Shown here: positions 13,771-20,253 of the stretch, piece after piece
How positions within the stretch are numbered: position 1 is the first letter of the stretch
Layout: every line of letters begins with the position of its first letter
Assembly: GCA_964542875.1 (NCBI GenBank)
Contig: CAZIWA010000092.1
Location: forward strand, 1 to 22,224
Direction of reading: 5' to 3'
Length of the DNA stretch: 22,224 nt
Source: CAZGOM01 sp964542875
GTDB lineage: Bacteria > Planctomycetota > Phycisphaerae > Phycisphaerales > Phycisphaeraceae
Notes under the pieces: generated by a model
Databases searched by the model: none
Seen by the model: only the letters and a program-made list of their open reading frames with translations
What the model was told of the DNA's origin: nothing
Made by a program: the position numbers and the translations under genes

Positions 13771-15369
13771 TCACGTCCCTATCATCTCCTCCTCCGGTTC
13801 CGCCGGCATGGATTCCACTGGCAGTTCCGGCATCCCATCCTCCTGCTGCTCGTCGGAGGGGTCCATCTCCGTGCCCACCACCATTGTCGGCCGCTCAAAC
13901 TCGAAAATCAGCCGGCCCTTGACTTCATACTCCTTGATCACCGCATAGTCATCCACCAGCTTCTTGAGCATCGCCCGCGTCTCGGGCTTCATCGGGCCGG
14001 ATTCAAACGGCACCAGCCACAGCCGTGCATTGGGGCCAACCGTCTCCGGAAGCTTTTTGTCCATCCCTGCCGGTTCGGACGCCCACTCGAATCGCTTCAC
14101 CACTCCGCGGTCCGGGTCTTTCAGGTTCACTGTCGACCGCGACGCGTAATAAAACCAAGGCGCCAGTTGAAAGTGCGGGCCTGACACCATCACAATGTCA
14201 TCGGCATCTCCGGTCTGTTCGATAAGCCGTGCCACATCTCGGTAGGGATACTCCGGCCCCCGATAAACCACATCCCACCCGCACGCCAGGCACACCGCGG
14301 TGAGTGCCGCCAACCCCGCAATTCCCCACGCCGGGCGATGCCGGGTCCAATACCCAAGCGCTAGCGCCACCGCCAACCCCTCAAACGCCAGACACGCGGC
14401 GAAATACCGTGGCACCTGCGCCACATCCGGATACCCACCCAGTACAAGCATCGCCGCTGCCATCAGCGGCACACCCCATAAAAACGCCACAAGCACGCGC
14501 TTGCCCGGCCGCGCTTTCCAAACCCCCATCGCTCCGATCAACCCCAACAACATCCCGGCCAATGCACTTCCAATCGGCCATTCCCCCGCCAACCGTTCAG
14601 ACAACGCCGCCTGACCCATCAACCCCGGCACCGCATCCCATCGGTGAGGCGCAATCCACGAAACCGGGCCCGCCGACCCCGCAGTCTTCACGGTCATCCC
14701 CGCCAGCGTCAGCGCAGCCAGGCACCCGGCCACCGCGCCGGTCAGCAAGTCTTTCCGTTCTTTACGCAGGGTTATCAGGTAAGCCGCCTGCCCCAGCAAA
14801 AACAACCCAGCCGAGTAATGCGTCGCCAGCGCCAGCAGGTTCAGCCCGCCAAGCACCCACGCGTGCGACCAATGCTCAGGCCTCTCCTTGCACCGCAAAA
14901 TCCACGCCGCCCCGGCCAGAAGCAGCGCCATCGCCATCGTGTAAGGCCGCGCCTGCAGTGCCAGCCACAGCGTCGTCGGGCTCGCCAGCAGCAGCCCCGC
15001 AGCCATCACACCCGTCCACCGCCCTGCCACGCGCGCGCCGATCTGAAACATCAGCCACGCCGAAACCAGCGCGAAAAACACCGACGGCAGGCGCAGCACC
15101 GGCTCCCCAACCCCAGCCACCATCGCCCAAAATTGCAGCAATCCGAAATACACCGGCCCATGCCCATGCGATATGCGCTCCTGCACCATCTCGCCAAAAG
15201 GCATTCCCACCGTCTGCAGCGTCATCCACTCGTCCCACCAGAACCCATGCGCATCCAACTGGCTGACGTAAACGCCGCCGAAAACAAGCAGCAAAACCCA
15301 CAGGCACGCATAAGCCTTGTCGCCTGGTCGAATTAAAAAACGCGCGGATGGCCTGCACAACTCGGTCAT
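13771..15369 (-). CDS. GT39-like membrane glycosyltransferase (GT-C)
   Basis: A 532-aa polytopic membrane protein of the dolichyl-phosphate-mannose-protein mannosyltransferase-like (PMT_2) superfamily. After TM1 (about 20-36) comes GFWWDEWMTLQ at 42-52 with the catalytic Asp-Glu pair, then ISHGHGPVYFGLLQFW (the HPPLY-like motif) and EPVLRLPSVFFALVSAW. A later LQARPYTMAMALLLA matches the family ARPY motif. About ten TMs follow, then a periplasmic domain (from about residue 390) and an acidic C-terminal tail. Donor is probably a polyprenyl-phosphate sugar; acceptor unknown. The ATG at 15369 has GGAG at 7 nt; the frame continues to 15426 without that support. It may be read together with the ankyrin gene upstream, but 279 nt separates them. 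Confidence 0.8.
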   Translation of the reverse strand: MTELCRPSARFLIRPGDKAYACLWVLLLVFGGVYVSQLDAHGFWWDEWMTLQTVGMPFGEMVQERISHGHGPVYFGLLQFWAMVAGVGEPVLRLPSVFFALVSAWLMFQIGARVAGRWTGVMAAGLLLASPTTLWLALQARPYTMAMALLLAGAAWILRCKERPEHWSHAWVLGGLNLLALATHYSAGLFLLGQAAYLITLRKERKDLLTGAVAGCLAALTLAGMTVKTAGSAGPVSWIAPHRWDAVPGLMGQAALSERLAGEWPIGSALAGMLLGLIGAMGVWKARPGKRVLVAFLWGVPLMAAAMLVLGGYPDVAQVPRYFAACLAFEGLAVALALGYWTRHRPAWGIAGLAALTAVCLACGWDVVYRGPEYPYRDVARLIEQTGDADDIVMVSGPHFQLAPWFYYASRSTVNLKDPDRGVVKRFEWASEPAGMDKKLPETVGPNARLWLVPFESGPMKPETRAMLKKLVDDYAVIKEYEVKGRLIFEFERPTMVVGTEMDPSDEQQEDGMPELPVESMPAEPEEEMIGT

Positions 15370-15563
15370 CACATCACTCCGGGAAAAGCGATTACACACA
15401 GGGCAAATGAATCGCCCGTGGCTCAATCCAACACCATTCTCGCTTACCCGAACGTCTAAACGCCCGGGCCCAATCCATTATTGCAGAGCGGGTTATTGAG
15501 TGTCCATAAGAAATATGCCCAACGGAAATTCATACATGATTAGGCCGCGCCCCGAACTGGCGT

Positions 15564-15590
15564 GGGCTTCCTCGAAGCCCCGGTCGACCG
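15564..15590. other. Hairpin plus palindrome downstream of the ankyrin gene
   Basis: GGGCTTC (15564-15570) and GAAGCCC (15574-15580) form a perfect 7-bp stem with loop CTC. The 10-nt perfect palindrome CGGTCGACCG (15581-15590) follows directly. Neither is followed by a U-tract on either strand. The rest of the 15370-15563 spacer holds no gene; it probably carries the promoter of the GT39-like gene, with TTGGGC-N17-TCAATA on the minus strand as a weak candidate. Confidence 0.4.
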
Positions 15591-15600
15591 ATAACCCCGA

Positions 15601-15645
15601 CACCCGGCACCCGGACGCGTGGGAACTCGGCAAACGCTCACACCC
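15601..15645 (+). repeat. Dispersed ~45-nt element C, copy 2
   Basis: Homologous to 13581-13624 in the opposite genome orientation. It ends 3 nt from the ankyrin-gene stop. In both places the element follows a stop codon within a few to a dozen bases and has the same orientation relative to the gene upstream of it, so both transcripts would carry the same strand in the 3' UTR. Confidence 0.65.
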
Positions 15646-15648
15646 GGT

Positions 15649-16731
15649 TCACTTCCCGCCCTTGTCGATAAAATCCTGAATCACTTTCTTCGTCGCCGGG
15701 TCGCGCGTCATCTGCAAAAGGGTCTTGTCCTTGAGCCCCACCGTCGGCGATGCGCCCGCCTCCAGCAACTGCTGCACCACGCCCGCATACCCCTTATACG
15801 CCGCAAAGTGGATCGGCTGCTGACCATCATTATCCTTCGACGTCGCCGGCGCCTTGGCGCTCAGCAGAATTTTTACCATGTCCTCATTGCCCTTCATCGC
15901 CGCAAAGTGAAGCGGCACTCGGCCATTGCCGTCCCCCGTCGAAACCGAAGCCCCGGCGTGAATCAGCGCCCGCACGATGTCCGCATACCCTTCGCTCACC
16001 GCCAGGTGGATCGGCTGCACATCCGTCACCGTCTTGGCGTTCACCGGGGCCTTGGCTTCAATCAAAATCTTCGTGATGTCCAGCAGCCCGATCTGGCACG
16101 CCATGTGAAGCGCCGTCATCCCGTTCTTGCGCGCCGCCCCCACCGGCGCTCCTTTTTCCAGCAGCAGTTTCACGGAATCCGTCCGCTGACCCGCCAGCGC
16201 CTCATGAAGCGGCTGCGACCCTTCATTGTTCGCCGCGTCCACCGGCACGCCCTTTTCCAGCAGGTAAATGATCAAATCCAGATGCCCCTGCCGCGCCGCG
16301 GAATGGATCGGCTGCGAACCCGACTTATCCCCAGCTTTAGGCGAAACGCCCGAATCAACCAGGAACTTCACCACTTCGATCTGATTGGAAAATGCCGCCA
16401 GGTGTATCGGCTGCACCTTGTTTTTGTCTTCCACATCCGGCTTGGCGCCTGAAGCGATCAGAAATTTCACCGCCTCCAGGTTCCCGCGCATCGCCGCCAC
16501 GTGGATCGCCTGCACCCCGTTCTTGTCGGCCTGCGTCGCCGGCTCCCCGCCTTTGATCAGGGCTTCCATTTTCTTCACATCCCCCTTCTTCATGGCGTCC
16601 ACCACTTCGGTCTTGGGTTCCGCCTTGGGGTCTTCAGCAGCGTAAGCCGCTGGGCTCGTCACCAGCAACGCCCCGAACAATGCCGCACCGGTCGCACCCA
16701 TCCACAAATGTTTCTTATTCAGCCGCTTCAT
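15649..16731 (-). CDS. Exported ankyrin-repeat protein
   Basis: A 360-aa protein with a signal peptide (MKRLNKKHLW, hydrophobic 11-28, AYAA cleavage near 32) and then ankyrin repeats to the end. Eight full 33-residue repeats run from about 69 to 332, with a degenerate capping repeat on each side. The repeats carry PIH or PLH/ALH in place of the usual TPLH, most often QPIH. No other domain is present, so it probably acts as a protein-binding scaffold in the periplasm or outside the cell. The ATG has AAGGAA 9 nt upstream. In the 5' leader, CCGGC/GCCGG (16754-16766) forms a 5-bp hairpin just upstream of the ribosome binding site. It diverges from the STAS gene pair. Confidence 0.9.
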   Translation of the reverse strand: MKRLNKKHLWMGATGAALFGALLVTSPAAYAAEDPKAEPKTEVVDAMKKGDVKKMEALIKGGEPATQADKNGVQAIHVAAMRGNLEAVKFLIASGAKPDVEDKNKVQPIHLAAFSNQIEVVKFLVDSGVSPKAGDKSGSQPIHSAARQGHLDLIIYLLEKGVPVDAANNEGSQPLHEALAGQRTDSVKLLLEKGAPVGAARKNGMTALHMACQIGLLDITKILIEAKAPVNAKTVTDVQPIHLAVSEGYADIVRALIHAGASVSTGDGNGRVPLHFAAMKGNEDMVKILLSAKAPATSKDNDGQQPIHFAAYKGYAGVVQQLLEAGASPTVGLKDKTLLQMTRDPATKKVIQDFIDKGGK

Positions 16732-17045
16732 AAGCCATATTTCCTTCTATAAGCCGGCATCGCCGGTCTCCACAAACGAAGATAACTGATGCCCCGGACA
16801 TCAGACCCATCCCCGCCCCGGTTGGTTCAAACACCCCGCACACGAATCTTTTTTCTGCCTTATCCATGTTTTCCACCCGGATAACACACTTTTGACCCAA
16901 TTCCTACCCAACCACAGATTGACGCATTGAACCAGTGGTGTAACCTATTAGTGGTGTCACAGGTGTGATGCAGCATATCCAGGCCCGCTGGCTGTGTAGG
17001 TTCCGGGCCTATGCCCACGCCATCAGGTTAGGGGAGTCATCCAAA
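16732..17045. promoter_or_regulatory. Divergent regulatory spacer between ankyrin and STAS genes
   Basis: A 314-nt spacer without a gene. Toward the STAS gene: TTGACG (16919-16924), 16 nt, TAACCT (16941-16946) is a candidate promoter. It is overlapped by direct repeats AGTGGTGT at 16934-16941 and 16950-16957 (16-nt period), with a weaker third unit (CAGGTGTGA) at 16960-16968. The leader then carries AGGCCCG (16981-16987) pairing with CGGGCCT (17004-17010). The Shine-Dalgarno AGGGGAG lies 9 nt before the ATG. On the ankyrin side only the leader hairpin at 16754-16766 and a weak GATGCC/GGACATC hairpin near 16790 are visible. Confidence 0.4.
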
Positions 17046-17417
17046 ATGGTCGAAAAGCCCTCACTTACGGTCCGGCATGAAGATCGAATCACGATCATCG
17101 GATTCAACTCGCCAACGCTCAGCTTCGATGAAGCGCAGGTCGAGGAAATCAACAACCTTTTTGAACGCGCCATCGATGAATCTCAGGACATGAAGTTCAT
17201 CGTCAACTTCGAAGGCGTGAACTACATGTCCTCCAACGTCCTGGGCATGCTCGTCAACAGCCTCATGAAGATCGTCAAAAAAGGCGGCCACATGCGTCTC
17301 GCCGCCGTCGATCGCGAGATCTACCAGCTCTTTGAAATCACAGGGCTCAAAAAACTCTTCAAGTGTAATGACACCCTCGGCGATGCGAAAAAAGCACTCG
17401 AAGCCGAAGCCGGTTGA
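17046..17417 (+). CDS. STAS-domain anti-sigma-factor-antagonist-like protein 1
   Basis: A 123-aa protein that is one STAS domain of the SpoIIAA/RsbV type. Seen: FIVNFEGVNYMSSNVLGMLVNSL (51-73) over the phosphorylation-loop region, then KKGGHMRLAAV and LFEITGLKKLFKCNDTLGDAKKAL, all in family order. Such proteins bind anti-sigma kinases or phosphatase partners and release a sigma factor. Against SpoIIAA FMDSSGLG, this loop is YMSSNVLG: the residue equal to phosphoserine 58 is Asn64, with Ser at 62 and 63. The ATG at 17046 has AGGGGAG upstream; the frame is open 27 codons further but lacks homology there. A second STAS gene follows after 135 nt, so they may form an operon. Confidence 0.9.
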   Translation: MVEKPSLTVRHEDRITIIGFNSPTLSFDEAQVEEINNLFERAIDESQDMKFIVNFEGVNYMSSNVLGMLVNSLMKIVKKGGHMRLAAVDREIYQLFEITGLKKLFKCNDTLGDAKKALEAEAG

Positions 17418-17526
17418 TCCTTACCTTTCGGGTTCCCGCAGGCCCGTCCCTTCCGGCACAAACAAAATCAGCACCTCTGGCCGCGCCGCCAAAGCCCTGT
17501 CCTTGATTGCCGCCCCTTAAACCGCT

Positions 17527-17538
17527 CTTTCCGGAAAG
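17527..17538. promoter_or_regulatory. 12-nt perfect palindrome upstream of STAS gene 2
   Basis: CTTTCCGGAAAG is a perfect 12-nt inverted repeat ending 14 nt before the ATG of the second STAS gene. It could be an operator or a weak leader hairpin. The rest of the 17418-17552 spacer shows nothing else that I can support. Confidence 0.35.
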
Positions 17539-17552
17539 GCGTTCACCGGACC

Positions 17553-17897
17553 ATGAGCCACCTCGACATTCAGATCACCCGAAACGACACCCACACTCTC
17601 ATCGCGCTCACCGGCGAAGCTGACGTCGTTACCTACAAATCCCTCATGGACCTCGCCGACAAGCTTTCCCAGGAAAAGCCCAGGCTCGTCGTATTCGATA
17701 TGTCCGGCCTCTCATTCATGAACAGCCTCTCTCTGGGCTGCCTGGTCAAGCTCCGGGGCGAACTCAAACACGCAGGCGGCACCGTCCGCCTCGCCGCCTT
17801 GAATCCAAACGTCTCCGAAACCCTCAGCCAAAGCCGCCTCCACTGGGTTATCCCCATCTTCCCCACAGTGGAAATGGCCCTCGTCTCCCTGGAATAA
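17553..17897 (+). CDS. STAS-domain anti-sigma-factor-antagonist-like protein 2
   Basis: A 114-aa single STAS domain: MSHLDIQITRNDTHTLIALTG start, LVVFDMSGLSFMNSLSLGCLV (45-65), then KHAGGTVRLAALNP and a last helix with IFPTVEMALVSL. Against SpoIIAA FMDSSGLG the loop reads FMNSLSLG, so the phosphoserine position is Leu59, while Ser58 and Ser60 flank it. It is only distantly similar to the first STAS protein (different loop, different tail), so they are not a recent duplicate. The ATG has only a GGA 3 nt upstream as ribosome binding site; translation may depend on the upstream gene. No sigma factor or anti-sigma kinase is encoded in the window. Confidence 0.85.
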   Translation: MSHLDIQITRNDTHTLIALTGEADVVTYKSLMDLADKLSQEKPRLVVFDMSGLSFMNSLSLGCLVKLRGELKHAGGTVRLAALNPNVSETLSQSRLHWVIPIFPTVEMALVSLE

Positions 17898-17951
17898 CCG
17901 CCACAGCCCCCAAAGCCCGACGGGCTCTCCGCGTTTGGCTGCATCTCTCAA

Positions 17952-18071
17952 GCCCCAAAAAAGGGCGGCGGTACTGTAGCCATGGGTGAAGCGAGTCCAC
18001 GAGCGAAAACCCACGGAAGTTGGTCATTAATAGCCGTATTTCTTTCTGCGCCCTCGATGGGCGTAGAAAGA
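17952..18071 (+). repeat. Composite hairpin repeat, copy IV (hairpins 0, A and B)
   Basis: Hairpin 0 is GCCC (17952-17955) with GGGC (17963-17966). CTGTAGCC leads into hairpin A: CCATGGGT (17980-17987) pairs with ACCCACGG (18009-18016) with one mismatch, with GCGAG and CGAGCG in the loop as in copy I. Hairpin B is 18041-18053 with 18059-18071, 13 bp with one G-T pair, loop TCGAT. It lies between the convergent STAS 2 and GT2 genes. The remaining spacer to 18165 shows nothing. Confidence 0.75.
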
Positions 18072-18165
18072 TCTCTCCATCAATCCCCGGAAAATCCGCA
18101 AAAATCCAACAACCCACCGCATTGCCCGATCACCCGGGACATATGCGCCTGCTTGCCCAAATCCC

Positions 18166-18849
18166 TCAAAACAGGTTGTATTTCACGATGCAAATCAGCG
18201 CCCGCACGCCGTCTTTCCAGCCGATCTTCTTGCCTTCCTCATAGGTCCGGCCTGAGTAGGAAATACCCACTTCGTAGATCCGGCATTTGAGCTTGGCCAC
18301 CTTCGCCGTCACTTCCGGTTCAAACCCGAACCGATTTTCTTCGATCTTGATGCTCTGGATGATTTCCCGCCGGAACATCTTGTAGCACGTCTCCATGTCC
18401 GTCAGGTTCAGGTCGGTGAACATGTTCGACAGCAGCGTCAAAAACCGGTTGCCCATCGAGTGCCAGAAGTACAGCACCCGGTGCGATTCCCCGCCCGCAA
18501 AGCGGGAGCCGAACACCACATCCGCCTTGCCGTCGGCAATGGGCTTGATCAGCTTGTGATATTCCTGCGGGTCGTATTCCATGTCCGCATCCTGCACGAT
18601 CACCAGGTCCCCCGTCGCGTGCTGAATGCCCGTGCGCAGCGCAGCGCCCTTGCCCTGGTTCACGGCATGGTGGTGAACCTGAAACCCTTCCCGGCCTTCA
18701 TACGCCTTGAGCTTTTCCGCAGTCCCATCCTTGGAACAATCGTTCACCAGGATGATTTCCTTGTCGATGTTCACCGCCATCACTTCTTTGATGATGTTAT
18801 CGACCGTTTTTTCTTCGTTATAGACCGGGATGACGACAGAAAGCTTCAC
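18166..18849 (-). CDS. GT2 glycosyltransferase, DPM1-like polyprenyl-phosphate sugar synthase
   Basis: A 227-aa family 2 glycosyltransferase. MKLSVVIPVYNEEKTVDNII at the N-terminus, EIILVNDCSKDGT (31-43), NQGKGAALRTGIQHATGD (64-81), VQDADMEYDP (85-94, with the metal-binding DAD at 87-89), VVFGSRF (111-117) and TDMETCYKMFRREI (150-163) fit the DPM1/dolichyl-phosphate mannosyl- or glucosyltransferase group. It should load a sugar from a nucleotide onto a polyprenyl phosphate at the inner membrane face. No C-terminal TMs, so it is the soluble short form. The start is GTG at 18849, with AGAGGAG 7 nt upstream; longer frames to 18942 lack that signal. It could supply the GT-C enzymes in this window, although none is adjacent. 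Confidence 0.9.
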   Translation of the reverse strand: MKLSVVIPVYNEEKTVDNIIKEVMAVNIDKEIILVNDCSKDGTAEKLKAYEGREGFQVHHHAVNQGKGAALRTGIQHATGDLVIVQDADMEYDPQEYHKLIKPIADGKADVVFGSRFAGGESHRVLYFWHSMGNRFLTLLSNMFTDLNLTDMETCYKMFRREIIQSIKIEENRFGFEPEVTAKVAKLKCRIYEVGISYSGRTYEEGKKIGWKDGVRALICIVKYNLF

Positions 18850-18965
18850 GCGATATCTCCTCTTGCCCAAAGGGCTAACCCGACGATTATAACCCACATG
18901 CCCTCTTCCCACCGCACCAACCCCCGTGTACCCCTGCATCACCGCAAAATCCGCCTACTTCTCCT

Positions 18966-19012
18966 CCCTCTGCCCCAAACCCTGCACCCTGAACCCCGCA
19001 CCCCTCTTCCTC
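18966..19012 (+). repeat. CCCTCTG-led pyrimidine repeat (family E), copy 3
   Basis: CCCTCTG followed by ACCCTG, ACCCTGA and ACCCC units and ending CTTCCTC. Same opening and same ending as copy 2, but the units differ more. It lies just upstream of dxr, again on the strand of the following gene. Confidence 0.45.
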
Positions 19013-19020
19013 AACTCTGA

Positions 19021-19026
19021 TATCCT
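19021..19026 (+). promoter_or_regulatory. Candidate -10 box of dxr
   Basis: TATCCT ends 9 nt before the dxr ATG. No Shine-Dalgarno is present. A transcript from this box would have a leader of at most a few bases. Confidence 0.3.
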
Positions 19027-19035
19027 GTTTCCCTT

Positions 19036-20247
19036 ATGGCCCAAGCCAAAAACGCACCCAGAAAACTCATCGTCCTAGGCTCCACCGGCAGCATCGGGGT
19101 TAGCACCCTGGAAGTCGTCGAGCATTTAAACGCCACCGGACAAATCCCCATCCAGGTCGTCGGCCTGGCCGCAGGGAAAAGCGTTGACTCCGTCATCGCT
19201 CAGGCCCGGAAATTCAACGTCAAAAACATCGCCATGGCGGACCAGGCCAGCGCCGACAAAGTCAAAGACGCCCTCCCCGGCGTCCGCGTCTTTTCCGGCC
19301 CCGACGCCTCACGCCTCCTGGTTGAGGAAGTAGACGCCACCGACGTCAGCGCCGCCGTCGTCGGCAGCGCCGGCCTCCCCGCCGCCATCGCCGCCGTTAA
19401 AAAAGGCCTGCGCATCGGCTTGGCCAACAAGGAAACCCTCGTCGCCGCAGGCGAGATCGTCAGCCCCCTGGTCAAAAAGCACAAAGCCGTCCTCCTCCCT
19501 GTCGACTCCGAGCACTCCGCCATCTTCCAGTGCATGGAGGCCAACACCACCGGGGACATGTCCCACATCAAGAAAATCGTTCTCACCGCCTCAGGCGGCC
19601 CCTTCCGCACCGCCTCCAAGGAAACCATCGAAAACGCCACCCGCGCCCAGGCCCTCAAACACCCCACCTGGGTCATGGGCCAGAAAATCACCATCGACTC
19701 CGCCACCATGATGAACAAATCCCTGGAAGTCATCGAAGCCCACTGGCTCTTTGACCTCCCGGCCGAGCAGATCGACGTCATCATCCACCCCCAGTCCATC
19801 GCCCACAGCTTCGTTGAATTCACCGACAATTCCGTGCTCGCCCAGATGGGCCCGCCGGACATGAAAACCCCCATTCTCTATGCCCTCACCTGGCCCCACC
19901 GCGGCGTAAACTGCTCCGCAGCAATGGATTGGAAGGCCCTTTCAAAACTCGAATTCTTCCCCCCGGATCACGACCGCTTCCCCTCCATCAACCTGGCATA
20001 CCGGGTCATCCGCGCAGGCGGCACCTCCGGCGCCATCTTCAACGCCGCCAACGAAGTCGCCGTCGCAGCTTTTTTGGAACAACACATCAGGTTCGGTCGT
20101 ATAGTAAGACTGGTGGAGCAAGCGCTCGACGCAATCCCCAGCCAGAAAGCCGACAGCTTGGAGACCATCCTCGAAGCCGACGCCAAAGCAAGGGAATACG
20201 TGCGCAAAGCCCTGGTCCATGAAGCCCCGGCCTCCGTACGGAACTGA
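19036..20247 (+). CDS. dxr: 1-deoxy-D-xylulose 5-phosphate reductoisomerase
   Basis: A 403-aa full-length Dxr (IspC), the second enzyme of the MEP isoprenoid pathway, converting DXP to MEP with NADPH. Seen: NADPH motif VLGSTGSIG at 13-21, GLANKETLVAAGE at 128-140, PVDSEHSAIFQC at 155-166 (Asp157 and Glu159 bind the metal), LTASGGPFR at 183-191, and TIDSATMMNKSLEVIEAHWLF at 219-239 (Asn227, Lys228, Glu231). HPQSIAHSFVEF and NAANEVAVAAFL follow as usual. The ATG has no Shine-Dalgarno. The rseP-like gene starts 6 nt after the stop, so the two are co-transcribed. The product feeds polyprenyl-phosphate synthesis, the sugar carrier used by the window's glycosyltransferases. Confidence 0.97.
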   Translation: MAQAKNAPRKLIVLGSTGSIGVSTLEVVEHLNATGQIPIQVVGLAAGKSVDSVIAQARKFNVKNIAMADQASADKVKDALPGVRVFSGPDASRLLVEEVDATDVSAAVVGSAGLPAAIAAVKKGLRIGLANKETLVAAGEIVSPLVKKHKAVLLPVDSEHSAIFQCMEANTTGDMSHIKKIVLTASGGPFRTASKETIENATRAQALKHPTWVMGQKITIDSATMMNKSLEVIEAHWLFDLPAEQIDVIIHPQSIAHSFVEFTDNSVLAQMGPPDMKTPILYALTWPHRGVNCSAAMDWKALSKLEFFPPDHDRFPSINLAYRVIRAGGTSGAIFNAANEVAVAAFLEQHIRFGRIVRLVEQALDAIPSQKADSLETILEADAKAREYVRKALVHEAPASVRN

Positions 20248-20253
20248 TTTGAT

